Below are positions 53,473 to 64,000 of a DNA stretch of 64,000 bases, piece after piece. Position 1 is the first letter of the stretch, and each line of letters begins with the position of its first letter. Below the pieces are notes generated by a model. That model did no database searches, was not told where the DNA came from, and worked only from the letters and a program-made list of their open reading frames with translations. Both the position numbers and the translations under genes were made by a program. The DNA is from Burkholderiales bacterium PBB2 (GTDB taxonomy: Bacteria; Pseudomonadota; Gammaproteobacteria; Burkholderiales; Burkholderiaceae_C), in assembly GCA_002255955.1 (NCBI GenBank), contig NKIM01000005.1, positions 117,119 to 181,118 on the forward strand, written 5' to 3'.

Positions 53473-53487
53473 TTGAGTTGAACTCAT
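53473..53487. promoter_or_regulatory. Inverted repeat TTGAGT-N3-ACTCAT (site 2), likely TetR operator
   Basis: TTGAGTTGAACTCAT matches site 1 in 11 of 12 arm positions and lies 59 bases before liuB, a suitable place to block its promoter. Confidence 0.6.
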
Positions 53488-53545
53488 CCGCGGCCAGATC
53501 GAGCGATTGTTTTCTCGATTCAGGCTGCTGTTTTTCGGAGACCCC

Positions 53546-55159
<1,614 letters not shown>

Positions 55160-55192
55160 TGGGCCGCGAGGCTCGGCAAGACCTGACACCCC

Positions 55193-56443
55193 ATGACCAG
55201 GATTGAACGCACGCAGCGCCATGCTTTTGCGGCGGCCGCTCTGAAGTGCCTTCTGGCAGCGTCGCTGCTGGTGGGCGTGAGCCTTGCGCATTCGCAAGCC
55301 AGCGACACCGCGGTCGCAGCTCCCGCTGGGGACGCCGAGCGCCTGCATCTCGATGTGCGCGAGCAGATCCTGCGCGTGCCGGTCGAGGTGCAGGATGCGT
55401 TTGGCAAGCCCAGCAAGGGCGATCTGCTGGTCACCACCTTCCGGCCGGCCGGCCCGGGGCCTTTCCCCCTGGTACTGATCAGCCATGGCCGCTCGACCGA
55501 GAAGCGCGCCGAGTACAAGCGCCAGCGTTTCGAGACCGCCGCCCGCTACTTTGTGCGCAAGGGCTTTGCCGTGGCCGTGCCTCTGCGACTGGGCTATGGC
55601 GAGGTGGCCGAGGCGGGTGACCCGGAGAGCAGCATCTCCTGCCGCCAGCCGCGCTTTGCGCCGGCCCTGGCGGCGGCGGCCACACAGATCTTGGCCGTGG
55701 CGGCTCACATGCAGCAGCAGCCGGACATCGATGCCAAGCGCGTGGTGCTGCTCGGGCAATCGGTCGGCGGCATCTCGACCATGGCCGCCACGGCGGCCGG
55801 TCTGCCGGGGCAAGTGGCAGCCATCAATTTCGCCGGCGGCCATGGCGGGGACCCAGACAAACACCCCGGCGAGCCCTGCGGCGGCACCCAGCTGCGCCAG
55901 ATCTACCAGGCTTATGGCGAGCTGATCGCACAGACCTCGCCCCAGCTCAAATCGCTCTGGGTCTACGCCGAGAACGATCGCTACTTCGGGCCGCGCTACA
56001 GCCGCAGCTGGGCCAAGGCCTTTGCCGAGGCTGGCGCCTCGCTGGACTACCGGCTTCTGCCCGCCTTCGGCGAAGACGGTCATACGCTGTTCAGCGCCGG
56101 CAGTGACAGCTGGCAGCCCTTGGTCGACGAGTTTCTGGCCCAGCTGGGCTTCAGCACCCCCGGTGTGATCGCCGTGCCGCCGGCCAATGCCGAGCTGGAT
56201 GTGCAGGACGAATCGGCCTTGCCCTTGAGCGGCTCTGGCGCCAAGGACAGCTACCGAAAATTTCTCGCAGCCAAGAAGCCGCGCGCCTTTGCCTTCAATG
56301 CGCAGGGCCGCACCGGCTATGCCTTTGGCGATGCGGCCGCGTCGCGGGCCCTGGCGTTTTGCCAGCGCTACAGCAGCCAAACCTGTCAGTTGTACGCGGT
56401 GGACGACGCCGTGGTGTGGAACAGAAAGAAGCAGCAGCCATGA
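55193..56443 (+). CDS. Secreted alpha/beta hydrolase (dienelactone-hydrolase-like)
   Basis: 416 residues with a signal peptide (KCLLAASLLVGVSLAHS, cleavage near SQA). The nucleophile lies in VVLLGQSVGGIS; the acid is probably the Asp in YAENDRYFGP and the base the His in GEDGHTLFSAGSD. A C-terminal extension of about 100 residues ends in DDAVVWNRKKQQP. It sits between liuB (33 bp) and liuC, with which it overlaps by ATGA, so it is co-translated. An exported hydrolase has no obvious place in leucine breakdown; it may supply a substrate or be a passenger. Function unknown. Confidence 0.8.
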   Translation: MTRIERTQRHAFAAAALKCLLAASLLVGVSLAHSQASDTAVAAPAGDAERLHLDVREQILRVPVEVQDAFGKPSKGDLLVTTFRPAGPGPFPLVLISHGRSTEKRAEYKRQRFETAARYFVRKGFAVAVPLRLGYGEVAEAGDPESSISCRQPRFAPALAAAATQILAVAAHMQQQPDIDAKRVVLLGQSVGGISTMAATAAGLPGQVAAINFAGGHGGDPDKHPGEPCGGTQLRQIYQAYGELIAQTSPQLKSLWVYAENDRYFGPRYSRSWAKAFAEAGASLDYRLLPAFGEDGHTLFSAGSDSWQPLVDEFLAQLGFSTPGVIAVPPANAELDVQDESALPLSGSGAKDSYRKFLAAKKPRAFAFNAQGRTGYAFGDAAASRALAFCQRYSSQTCQLYAVDDAVVWNRKKQQP

Positions 56444-57240
56444 GTGAACAGCAGAGCAGCCTCAAGATCGAACGCAGCGGCCCCTCGGGCCAGATCGCCC
56501 GCGTCACCCTGAACCGCCCCGAGGTGCGCAATGCCTTCAACGAGGGCGTGATCGCCGAGCTCACGGCTGCGTTCGCGGAACTGGGCCGGGACCCAGCTCT
56601 GCGCGCCATCGTGCTGGCCGCTGAGGGCAAGGCCTTTTGCGCCGGCGCCGATCTCAACTGGATGAAAGCCATGGCCGGCTACAGCTGGGACGAAAACCAT
56701 GCCGACGCCTCCCGCCTGGCCGAGATGCTGTGGACGATTTACAGCTGCCCGGTGCCGGTGATCGCCCGCGTGCAGGGCGATGTCTACGCCGGTGGCGTGG
56801 GCCTGGTGTCGGTCTGTGATGTGGTGGTCGCCGTGGACACGGCGGGTTTCTGCCTGTCCGAGGCCAAGCTCGGCTTGCTGCCGGCCACCATCGGGCCCTA
56901 TGTGGTGCGTGCCCTGGGCGAGCAGGCCTCGCGCCGCTACTTCATCACCGCCGAGCGCTTCAGCGCCGCCGAAGCGCATCGCCTGGGCCTGGTCCATGAG
57001 TTGGCCACGGCCGAGACCCTGGACGACAAGGTCGAAGCCCTGCTGTCCGCCCTCTGTGCCAACGGCCCGGCGGCGGTGCGCGCCTGCAAGCGCCTGGTGC
57101 AAGACGTCGCACACGCGACAATCACGGCTTCGCTGCGTGATAGCACCGCGCGCCGCATCGCTGACATCCGTGCCAGCGAGGAGGGGCGTGAAGGTGTGCA
57201 GAGCTTTCTGAACAAGAGCCGGCCGAGCTGGCTGGCTTGA
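56440..57240 (+). CDS. liuC: Enoyl-CoA hydratase family, probable methylglutaconyl-CoA hydratase
   Basis: 266 residues of the crotonase fold. Oxyanion-hole segments are GKAFCAGADLNWMKAM and GDVYAGGVGLVSVCDVVVA; the glutamate expected in hydratases is in CLSEAKLGLLPATIGPYVV. In the liu pathway it hydrates 3-methylglutaconyl-CoA to HMG-CoA. The start overlaps the stop of the hydrolase gene by ATGA. It is followed 19 bp later by bioA. Placement next to liuB supports the specific name, which sequence alone would not settle. Confidence 0.88.
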   Translation: MSEQQSSLKIERSGPSGQIARVTLNRPEVRNAFNEGVIAELTAAFAELGRDPALRAIVLAAEGKAFCAGADLNWMKAMAGYSWDENHADASRLAEMLWTIYSCPVPVIARVQGDVYAGGVGLVSVCDVVVAVDTAGFCLSEAKLGLLPATIGPYVVRALGEQASRRYFITAERFSAAEAHRLGLVHELATAETLDDKVEALLSALCANGPAAVRACKRLVQDVAHATITASLRDSTARRIADIRASEEGREGVQSFLNKSRPSWLA

Positions 57241-57259
57241 GTTCACGTCGATTCCCTTG

Positions 57260-58639
57260 ATGACTTCCAGCAGTACACCGTTGACTCCCCAGCAGGACTG
57301 GCAGCGCCGCAGCGTGGCCGCCGTCTGGCACCCCTGCACGCAGATGGCGCGCGCCGAAGTGGTGCCTCCCCTGCCCATCGCCCGTGGTGCCGGCCCCTGG
57401 CTCTACGACTACGAGGGCCGGCGCTATTTCGATGCCAACAGCTCCTGGTGGGTCAATCTCTTCGGCCATGCCGATGCGGGCCTGAATGCCGCCATCAAGG
57501 CGCAGCTCGACACCTTGCCCCATGTGATGCTGGCCGGCTGCACCCATGCACCGGCCGTGCGCCTGGCCGAGCGCCTGAGCGCGCGCACCGGTGGCGCCCT
57601 GGGCCATGTCTTTTTCGGCAGCGATGGCGCCAGCGCGGTGGAAATTGCCCTCAAGCAAAGCTTCCACAGCTGGCGCAACCGCGGCCGGGCCGAGAAGCGC
57701 GAGTTCGTCTGTCTGAAGAACGGCTACCACGGTGAAACCATCGGCGCGCTCGCCGTGACCGATGTGAAGGTGTTCCGCGACGCTTACGACCCGCTCTTGA
57801 TGCGGGCCCATATCGTGGAGTCGCCCGATGCCCGCTTGGGCAACGAGGCCGCCGCCCTGGCTGCCATGCGCGCGCTGCTGAGCGAGCGTGGCGAGCACAT
57901 CGCCGCCGTCATCATCGAGCCTCTGGTGCAAGGTGCCGCAGGCATGGTGATGTACGACGCCAGCTATCTGCGTGGCCTGCGAGCCTTGTGCACAGAGTTC
58001 GAGGTGCATCTGATCGTCGATGAGATCGCCATGGGCTGCGGCCGCACGGGGACCTTTTTTGCTTGGGAGCATGCCGAGCCTGAATCCCCCGATCAGTGGC
58101 CCGACTTCATCACTCTGTCTAAGGGTATCACCGGCGGCACCATGCCTCTGTCCCTGGTGCTCACGACCGAGGCGGTGTACCAGGCCTTCTGGAGCGAAGA
58201 CGTCAGCCGCGGCTTCCTGCATTCGCATTCCTACACCGGCAATGCCCTGGCCTGTGCCGCGGCCAATGCGGTGCTGGACCGCTTCGATGCCGGCCAGCTG
58301 CAGGCCAATGCCGAGCAGGCCCAGCTCTTGAAGCACGCCTTCGCGTCGCTGGCCTCGCACCCGCGCGTGGCCCATCTGCGCCAGCAAGGCATGGTGCTGG
58401 CCTTCGATGTGAGCGAGCCGGGCCTGCGTTTTGCCGAACGATTCCATCTGGCCGCACGCGCCCATGAGCTGCTGATCCGCCCGATCGGCGGCACCGTGTA
58501 CCTGATGCCGCCCTATCTGATCGATGCCGAAGCGGCCGCCTTCCTGGCCCGCGCCGTGCGCCTGACGCTGGACGAGGTGTTGTCCGAGTCGACCGAGGGC
58601 AGTGCCCAGACCCTGAGCAAAGAAGTCCATGTTGCTTGA
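57260..58639 (+). CDS. bioA: Adenosylmethionine--8-amino-7-oxononanoate aminotransferase
   Basis: 459 residues. A PLP enzyme of biotin synthesis that transfers the amino group of S-adenosylmethionine to KAPA to form DAPA. Family segments are HPCTQM near the N-terminus, NSSWWVNLFGHADAGLN, GCTHAPAVRLAERL, the aspartate segment LIVDEIAMGCGRTGTFFAWE and the PLP lysine in TLSKGITGGTMPLS. It starts with the ATG at 57260, 19 bp after liuC, and its end overlaps bioF by 11 bases. No BirA-type operator is seen before it, so it probably depends on the liu promoter. Confidence 0.95.
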   Translation: MTSSSTPLTPQQDWQRRSVAAVWHPCTQMARAEVVPPLPIARGAGPWLYDYEGRRYFDANSSWWVNLFGHADAGLNAAIKAQLDTLPHVMLAGCTHAPAVRLAERLSARTGGALGHVFFGSDGASAVEIALKQSFHSWRNRGRAEKREFVCLKNGYHGETIGALAVTDVKVFRDAYDPLLMRAHIVESPDARLGNEAAALAAMRALLSERGEHIAAVIIEPLVQGAAGMVMYDASYLRGLRALCTEFEVHLIVDEIAMGCGRTGTFFAWEHAEPESPDQWPDFITLSKGITGGTMPLSLVLTTEAVYQAFWSEDVSRGFLHSHSYTGNALACAAANAVLDRFDAGQLQANAEQAQLLKHAFASLASHPRVAHLRQQGMVLAFDVSEPGLRFAERFHLAARAHELLIRPIGGTVYLMPPYLIDAEAAAFLARAVRLTLDEVLSESTEGSAQTLSKEVHVA

Positions 58640-59858
58640 TCACCTGAGCGCCAAGCTGCGCACCATCGAAGCCCAGAGCCTGACGCGTTTTCTGCGCCAG
58701 GCCGAGAGCGGCACTGCGCCGCGCCAGCAGGTGCGCGGCGCCGACGGCCGCACGCGCGAGCTGCTGATGTTCTGTTCCAACGATTACCTGGGCCTGGCCG
58801 CCGAGCCCGCGCTGCGCGAGGCCTTGATCGAAGGCGCCCAGATTTACGGCGGCGGCTCCGGCGCCTCGCCCCTGATCAGCGGCCACAGCCGTGCCCATGA
58901 GCAGGTGGCCGAGACCCTCGGTCGCTGGCTCACACCCCACATCCCCGAAGCACGTGCCCTCGGTTTTTGCACCGGCTATATGGCCAATCTGGCCGTGGTG
59001 ACTGCGCTGGGCGATGAAGAGGCCGAAATCTTCTCCGAGGCCTGGAACCATGCCTCGCTGATCGACGGCACCCGCCTGGCACGCGCGCAAGTGAAACGTT
59101 ATGCCCATGGCGATGTGGCGGCGCTGCGCGAGCTGCTGGCCGCCAGCACGGCCAAGGTCAAGCTCATCGTCAGCGATGCGGTCTTCAGCATGGACGGCGA
59201 TCTGGCGCCGCTGCCGGCCTTGCTGGCCCTGGCCGAGGAGTTCGATGCCTGGCTGATCGTCGACGACGCCCATGGTTTTGGCGTGCTGGGCGAAAACGGC
59301 CGCGGTTCGCTGGAGCACTTTGGCCTGCGCAGCGAGCGCCTGATCCTGGTCGGCACCCTGGGCAAGGCGGCCGGTCTGGCCGGCGCCTTCGTCGTGGCCC
59401 ATGCCACGGTGACCCAGTACCTGCTGCAGGCGGCCCGCAACTACATCTTCTCCACCGCCTCGCCGCCGGCGGTCGAGCATGCGCTGCTGAGCAGCTTCGC
59501 CCTGATCGAGGGCGATCTGGGCAAGGCCCGGCGTGGCAACCTGCGCCATTTGCAGGCGCGGCTGCGCGTGGGTGTGGAGGCCTTGCTGGCCCGCCATCCA
59601 GCCCTGGGCTGGCGCCTGGCGCCCTCGGACACCCCGGTTCAGCCCTTGATCGTCGGCGGCAATGCCGAGGTTATGGCCCTGGCCGCGCGTTTGGAACGCG
59701 AGGGCATCCGCGTGCCGGGCATCCGCCCGCCCACCGTGCCCAAGGGCGAGGCGCGGCTGCGCATCACTTTGTGTGCGACGCACAGCGAGGCGGATGTGGA
59801 CCAACTTCTCGCTGCATTGGCTGAAGCCGCCGCCGACATGGACAAGGTGGCCGCATGA
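58629..59858 (+). CDS. bioF: 8-amino-7-oxononanoate synthase
   Basis: 409 residues. A PLP enzyme that condenses pimeloyl thioester with alanine to KAPA, the first step of ring assembly. Segments: FCSNDYLGLAAEPALREAL, GGGSGASPLISGHSRAHEQ, DDAHGFGVLGENGRG and the PLP lysine in LVGTLGKAAGLAGAF. It overlaps bioA by 11 bases and bioD by 4, so the three are translationally coupled. Confidence 0.95.
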   Translation: MLLDHLSAKLRTIEAQSLTRFLRQAESGTAPRQQVRGADGRTRELLMFCSNDYLGLAAEPALREALIEGAQIYGGGSGASPLISGHSRAHEQVAETLGRWLTPHIPEARALGFCTGYMANLAVVTALGDEEAEIFSEAWNHASLIDGTRLARAQVKRYAHGDVAALRELLAASTAKVKLIVSDAVFSMDGDLAPLPALLALAEEFDAWLIVDDAHGFGVLGENGRGSLEHFGLRSERLILVGTLGKAAGLAGAFVVAHATVTQYLLQAARNYIFSTASPPAVEHALLSSFALIEGDLGKARRGNLRHLQARLRVGVEALLARHPALGWRLAPSDTPVQPLIVGGNAEVMALAARLEREGIRVPGIRPPTVPKGEARLRITLCATHSEADVDQLLAALAEAAADMDKVAA

Positions 59859-60553
59859 GAGGTTTCTTCATCACCGGCACCGACACCGAAATCGGCAAGA
59901 CCTGCATCACCGCCGGCCTGACCCATCTGTTGGCCGAAGCCGGCCTGCGCGTGGCGCCGGTCAAATCGCTGGCCGCCGGCCAGGACTTGGTCGACGGTCA
60001 GTGGGTCAATGAGGATGTGCAGCGCCTGCTGGCGGCCCAGCGTCTGGGCATGCGCCCCGATCAGGTTGGGCCTTTGCAGTTCCGCGCCGCCTGTGCGCCG
60101 CACATCGCCGCCGCCCTGGAAGGGCAGCGCATCGAGCGTGCGCCGCTGCTGGCCGCTATCCGTGCCAGCGCCGCCCTGGGCGAGCTGGCCTTGGTGGAAG
60201 GGGTGGGCGGTTTCCGTGTGCCTCTGGACGAGGGCTTTGACACCGCCTATCTGGCGCAGGACCTGGGCTTGCCCGTGGCCCTGGTCGTGGGCCTGCGCCT
60301 GGGCTGCATCAACCATGCCTTGCTGACGGCGGAAGCCGTGCGCGCGCGCGGCCTGCGCTTGGTCGGCTGGGTGGCCAACACCGTGGACGCCGCCATGCCC
60401 CATGTGGCGGACAATCTGGCCGCGCTGGACGCGGCCCTGGCCGCGCCTTGCTGGGGCCATGTGCCCCGCCTGTCTGACCCTTCCGCCGCGGCCGTGGCCG
60501 CCCATCTGAATCTTGAGCGCGTGCAAGCCTCGCTGGCCGCCTCTGCCACCTGA
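59855..60553 (+). CDS. bioD: Dethiobiotin synthetase
   Basis: 232 residues. It closes the ureido ring of dethiobiotin from DAPA, CO2 and ATP. The P-loop GTDTEIGKTCITAGL is at the N-terminus; the lysine in APVKSLAAG and the segment LALVEGVGGFRVPL are typical. The ATG overlaps the bioF stop (ATGA-type). bioB follows at 24 bp. Confidence 0.94.
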   Translation: MRGFFITGTDTEIGKTCITAGLTHLLAEAGLRVAPVKSLAAGQDLVDGQWVNEDVQRLLAAQRLGMRPDQVGPLQFRAACAPHIAAALEGQRIERAPLLAAIRASAALGELALVEGVGGFRVPLDEGFDTAYLAQDLGLPVALVVGLRLGCINHALLTAEAVRARGLRLVGWVANTVDAAMPHVADNLAALDAALAAPCWGHVPRLSDPSAAAVAAHLNLERVQASLAASAT

Positions 60554-60577
60554 CACCTGCTGTTTTTCGGAATCGCC

Positions 60578-61678
60578 ATGAGCCACTCTTCCCACACCCA
60601 AACCACCAACCAGATCCAATCGCTGACGCCGACCACCGACGCCGACCGCCAGAACGCCAAACCCTGGACCGTCAACGAGGTGGTGGCCTTGTTCGATCTG
60701 CCCTTCAACGATCTGCTGTTCAAAGCCCAGCAAGTGCACCGCGAAAACTTCGACGCCAACGCAGTGCAGTTGTCCACGCTGCTGTCCATCAAAACCGGCG
60801 GTTGCGAAGAGGATTGCGCCTACTGCCCGCAGTCGGCCCACTTCGACACCGGCCTCAAGGCCGAGAAGCTGATCCCCCTGCAAGAGGTGCTGGAAGCCGC
60901 CCGGGCGGCAAAAGCCAATGGCGCCACGCGTTTCTGCATGGGCGCCGCCTGGCGCTCGCCCAAGGAGCGCCATCTGGAAGCCATCGGCGAGATGGTCAAG
61001 GAGGTCAAGGCCATGGGCCTGGAAACCTGCCTGACCGCCGGCATGCTCGGTGACGGCCAAGCCGAACAGCTGGCCGAAGCCGGCCTGGACTACTACAACC
61101 ACAACCTCGACACCTCGCCCGAGTTCTACGGCCAGATCATCACCACCCGCACCTACCAGGACCGCCTGGACACGCTGGACCGCGTGCGCAATGTCGGCCT
61201 CAAGGTTTGCTCAGGCGGCATCGTCGGCATGGGTGAAACCCGCCGCCAGCGAGCCGGCCTGATCGTGCAGCTGGCCAATCTGAACCCCTACCCGGAATCG
61301 GTGCCCATCAACAACCTTGTGCAGGTCGAAGGCACGCCGCTGGCCGACAAGGGCACGGAGGCGCTCGACCCCTTTGAGTTCATCCGCAGCATCGCGGTGG
61401 CTCGCATCACCATGCCGCGCGCCATGGTCCGCCTTTCGGCCGGCCGCGAAGAAATGCCCGAGAGCATGCAGGCCCTGTGCTTCCTGGCCGGCGCTAACAG
61501 CATGTTCTACGGCGACAAGCTGCTGACCACGAGCAACCCCCAAGCCGAGAAAGACCGCGCCCTGCTGAACCGCCTGGGCATGCGTTGCGCCAGCGAAGCC
61601 AATCTGGTGCCGCAAGAAGCGAGTGCCGCTGCGGAAGGTGAGGGCGGCTGCGGCAAGCTCAGCTGCCACTCGCACTGA
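60578..61678 (+). CDS. bioB: Biotin synthase
   Basis: 366 residues. A radical S-adenosylmethionine enzyme that inserts sulfur into dethiobiotin. The [4Fe-4S] cluster cysteines are Cys76, Cys80 and Cys83 in [13 protein letters not shown]; the second-cluster region includes [10 protein letters not shown] and [14 protein letters not shown]. The C-terminus [13 protein letters not shown] carries extra cysteines and histidines, seen in some proteobacterial BioB. It lies 24 bp after bioD and 62 bp before liuD. The cysteine desulfurase fusion at 317 is far away, so no link is implied. Confidence 0.96.
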   Translation: MSHSSHTQTTNQIQSLTPTTDADRQNAKPWTVNEVVALFDLPFNDLLFKAQQVHRENFDANAVQLSTLLSIKTGGCEEDCAYCPQSAHFDTGLKAEKLIPLQEVLEAARAAKANGATRFCMGAAWRSPKERHLEAIGEMVKEVKAMGLETCLTAGMLGDGQAEQLAEAGLDYYNHNLDTSPEFYGQIITTRTYQDRLDTLDRVRNVGLKVCSGGIVGMGETRRQRAGLIVQLANLNPYPESVPINNLVQVEGTPLADKGTEALDPFEFIRSIAVARITMPRAMVRLSAGREEMPESMQALCFLAGANSMFYGDKLLTTSNPQAEKDRALLNRLGMRCASEANLVPQEASAAAEGEGGCGKLSCHSH

Positions 61679-61740
61679 GTTTGCGCCCTCGCCCAGGGCG
61701 CTGCGTCCACGCTCAGAACAAGAATTCGGAGACCCAAGAG

Positions 61741-63738
61741 ATGTTCAAGAAAATCCTGATCGCGAACCGCGGCGAGATCGCCTGCCGCGTGGCGGCGACG
61801 GCACGTCGCCTGGGCGTGAAGACCGTGGCCGTGTATTCCGAGGCCGATGCCCAGGCCCGCCATGTGCAGGCTTGCGACGAAGCGGTGCTGATCGGCGGCC
61901 CGGCGCCCAAGGATTCTTACCTGCAGTGGCAGCGCATCATTGACGCCGCGCTGGCCACGGGCGCCGAGGCCGTGCACCCGGGCTATGGTTTCTTGAGCGA
62001 GAACGAAGAGTTTGCCCAGGCCTGCACCGCACATGGCCTGGTCTTTATCGGCCCGCCGTCCAGCGCCATCCAGGCCATGGGCTTGAAGGCCGAGTCCAAG
62101 CGCTTGATGGAAGCGGCCGGTGTGCCCCTGGTGCCCGGCTACCACGGTGCTGATCAGGACCCAGTCCTGCTCAAGGCCGAGGCTGTGCGCATTGGTTTCC
62201 CGGTGCTGATCAAGGCCAGCGCCGGCGGTGGTGGCAAGGGCATGCGCGCGGTCTACAGCGCCGATGAGTTCGATGCCGCGCTGGCCTCGTGCAAGCGCGA
62301 GGCGATCAACAGCTTCGGTGACGATGCGGTGCTGATCGAGCGTTATGTGCAGCGCCCGCGCCATATCGAGATCCAGGTCTTTGGCGACAGTCAGGGCAAC
62401 TGCGTCTATCTCTTCGAGCGCGATTGTTCGGTGCAGCGCCGCCACCAGAAGGTGCTGGAAGAAGCGCCCGCCCCGGGCATGACGGCCGAGCGCCGCGCCC
62501 AGATGGGCGGCGCGGCCGTGGCCGCGGCCAAGGCCGTGGGCTATGTGGGCGCCGGTACCGTGGAGTTCATCTGCGAGCAGGACGGCCGCTTCTACTTCAT
62601 GGAGATGAACACTCGCTTGCAGGTTGAGCATCCGGTGACGGAAGCGATCACCGGCCAGGATCTGGTCGAGTGGCAGCTGCGCGTGGCCTCGGGCGAACCC
62701 TTGCCGCTGCAGCAGGACGAGCTGCGCATGCACGGCCACGCCATCGAGGCACGCATCTGCGCCGAGAACCCCGAGGCCGGCTTCCTTCCCGCCACCGGCG
62801 CGCTGAACGTGGCTCGTTGGCCGGCCCATGTGGCCTTCGAGCGCGGCCCAGTTCGCATCGATGCGGGCGTGGGGGAGGGCGATGCCATCAGCCCCTTCTA
62901 CGACTCCATGGTCGCCAAGCTGATCGTCTGGGGCGAGGATCGGGAGCAGGCTCTGGCCCGTTTGGACGCCTCGCTGCGCGACACCCACATCGTCGGCCTG
63001 CAGACCAATGTGGCCTTTCTGCGTCGCTGTGCCGCCACGGCGTCGTTTGCCACGGCCGACCTGGACACAGCCCTGATCGAGCGCGAGCGCGCCGCTCTGT
63101 TCGAGCAGCCCGGCTTGCCGCTGCAGATCAGCGCGGCGGCCGTGGTGGCCCACACCCTGGCGGCTGAGGCCCAATCGCAGGATGCCGACCCCTGGAGCCG
63201 CCGCGATGGCTGGCGCCTGTTCGGCGCCTCGGCGCGCCGTTTCGATCTGGAGGTGGCCGGTCAGCGTCATGCAGTGCTGCTCTCGCGCCACCACCAGGGC
63301 GGCATGCAGCTGAGCATCGACGGCGGCGAGGCCTTGGCCTTTGCCGTCAACTCCAGCAGCCTGGAGCAGCATGAGCTCTTGCTGGGCTCCGGCCTGGCAC
63401 AGCAGCGTGTGCGGGTGAACAGTTATGCCGATGGTGAGACCGTGGCCGTCTTCGCACCGCAAGGCAGTGCCTACCTGACCGAGATCGACGCCCTGGCCCA
63501 TGCCGGAGACGGCGCCGCGGAGGCCGGCCGCCTGACAGCGCCCATGCCCGGCAAGCTGGTCAGCTTCCTGGCCGCCGTAGGTGACAAGGTCAGCAAGGGC
63601 CAGCCCCTGGCGGTGATGGAAGCCATGAAGATGGAGCACACCATCAACGCGCCCAAGGACGGGGTGGTGGCCGAGCTGCTGTTCGCCGTGGGCGACCAGA
63701 TCGGCGACGGCGCCGAGTTGCTGCGGCTCGAGGCTTGA
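61741..63738 (+). CDS. liuD: Methylcrotonyl-CoA carboxylase, biotin carboxylase/carrier (alpha) subunit
   Basis: 665 residues. The biotin carboxylase domain (1 to about 450) starts MFKKILIANRGEIACRVAAT and has the ATP-binding KASAGGGGKGMRAVYS and the segment MEMNTRLQVEHPVTEAITG. A middle BT-like domain precedes the C-terminal biotinyl domain, whose lysine is in AVMEAMKMEHTINAP. GGAG lies 9 bases before the ATG. It pairs with liuB, which is 6.6 kb upstream beyond the bio genes. It needs the biotin those genes make. Confidence 0.94.
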   Translation: MFKKILIANRGEIACRVAATARRLGVKTVAVYSEADAQARHVQACDEAVLIGGPAPKDSYLQWQRIIDAALATGAEAVHPGYGFLSENEEFAQACTAHGLVFIGPPSSAIQAMGLKAESKRLMEAAGVPLVPGYHGADQDPVLLKAEAVRIGFPVLIKASAGGGGKGMRAVYSADEFDAALASCKREAINSFGDDAVLIERYVQRPRHIEIQVFGDSQGNCVYLFERDCSVQRRHQKVLEEAPAPGMTAERRAQMGGAAVAAAKAVGYVGAGTVEFICEQDGRFYFMEMNTRLQVEHPVTEAITGQDLVEWQLRVASGEPLPLQQDELRMHGHAIEARICAENPEAGFLPATGALNVARWPAHVAFERGPVRIDAGVGEGDAISPFYDSMVAKLIVWGEDREQALARLDASLRDTHIVGLQTNVAFLRRCAATASFATADLDTALIERERAALFEQPGLPLQISAAAVVAHTLAAEAQSQDADPWSRRDGWRLFGASARRFDLEVAGQRHAVLLSRHHQGGMQLSIDGGEALAFAVNSSSLEQHELLLGSGLAQQRVRVNSYADGETVAVFAPQGSAYLTEIDALAHAGDGAAEAGRLTAPMPGKLVSFLAAVGDKVSKGQPLAVMEAMKMEHTINAPKDGVVAELLFAVGDQIGDGAELLRLEA

Positions 63739-63780
63739 GTCGACCAGGGGCGCGATGATGTTCGGAGCGCCGGGAGATGC

Positions 63781-64000
63781 AATCGGGACATGGCGGACGG
63801 CTGTGGTGCTGGTCGTTCGCGCTGCGGTGGCTCGGCCCGCCGCCGGGCTCATGGTTCGCGGGTCGGCTCTGCGAGCCGACGCCCCTCGGTGCTCACTTCG
63901 CGGCTCAGCGGCGCCAAACTCCCTCCGTTCGCTGCGCTCACTGTGGTCAAACAGTGGCGCCGAGTCAGCACTTGAAGCGCGCGAGTACGCGCGCCTGAGC
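63781..64000 (+). repeat. Copy 3 of the ~600-bp palindromic element (R3), cut by the window edge
   Basis: Same orientation as R1. The left end AATCGGGAC is a weak match to TTTCGGCAC. Module A begins at 63845 (GGGCTCATGG) and 156 bases are visible to the window end, nearly identical to 16669-16824, including GTCGGCTC-TGC-GAGCCGAC and CACTGT...ACAGTG. It lies 42 bp after liuD. The B module is presumably outside the window. Confidence 0.82.

Noticed and set aside
57241..57260. A BirA operator before bioA
   Set aside because: The gap is only 19 bp and shows no inverted repeat of the biotin-operator type.
61507..63852. Minus-strand open frame of 781 codons opposite liuD and the end of bioB
   Set aside because: Antisense shadow crossing two real genes and a repeat.

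Overview
The window is GC-rich, densely coded bacterial chromosome. Gene content points to a betaproteobacterium of the order Burkholderiales (Roseateles/Mitsuaria/Leptothrix-like). The evidence is argH divergent from an AlgZ/AlgR-type pair, a leucine-degradation (liu) cluster, S46 dipeptidyl-peptidases, a PEP-CTERM-like secreted protein and many signalling proteins. The genus is an inference. I saw no rRNA, tRNA, CRISPR array, prophage or intact insertion sequence.

Layout. 1-5.4 kb: trhO (cut by the left edge), a cysteine desulfurase/MBL-like/rhodanese fusion, a DUF2087 protein, map overlapping a ParD-like gene, and psd. 5.4-6.3 kb: a gene-poor stretch before a HAF-repeat secreted protein. 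7.5-12.1 kb: a LysR regulator divergent from an aldo/keto reductase, and a GGDEF-EAL protein. 12.2-16.6 kb: trpS, an acyl-CoA synthetase and a patatin phospholipase. 17.2-29.7 kb: an S41 peptidase with a membrane LytTR regulator, two orphan solute-binding proteins, dcd, a tandem pair of S46 peptidases, an FMN-dependent hydroxy-acid dehydrogenase and a DUF454 protein. 29.7-40.4 kb: a TPR-GAF histidine kinase, dinB, a hemerythrin, a chemotaxis receptor, two secreted proteins of unknown function and an OmpR-family two-component system. 40.4-46.8 kb: argH divergent from an AlgZ/AlgR-like pair, followed by two tandem paralogues of unknown function. 46.9-51.9 kb: an M28 aminopeptidase divergent from a TonB-dependent receptor. 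52.6-63.7 kb: a TetR regulator divergent from a co-directional run liuB - hydrolase - liuC - bioA - bioF - bioD - bioB - liuD.

Two themes stand out. First, the biotin synthesis genes lie inside the cluster for methylcrotonyl-CoA carboxylase, a biotin enzyme; a likely TetR operator sits in two copies in front of it. Second, a roughly 600-bp non-coding element occurs three times (about 16606-17204, 51992-52592 and 63781 to the window end). It is built from two diverged 192-bp modules in inverted orientation around a 95-bp spacer, has short imperfect terminal inverted repeats, and always lies just beyond gene 3' ends. It looks like a MITE-like or BIME-like family, and I do not recognise it as a named one.

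Many genes encode exported peptidases or surface functions (S41, two S46, M28, TonB receptor), which suggests an organism living on protein or peptides.
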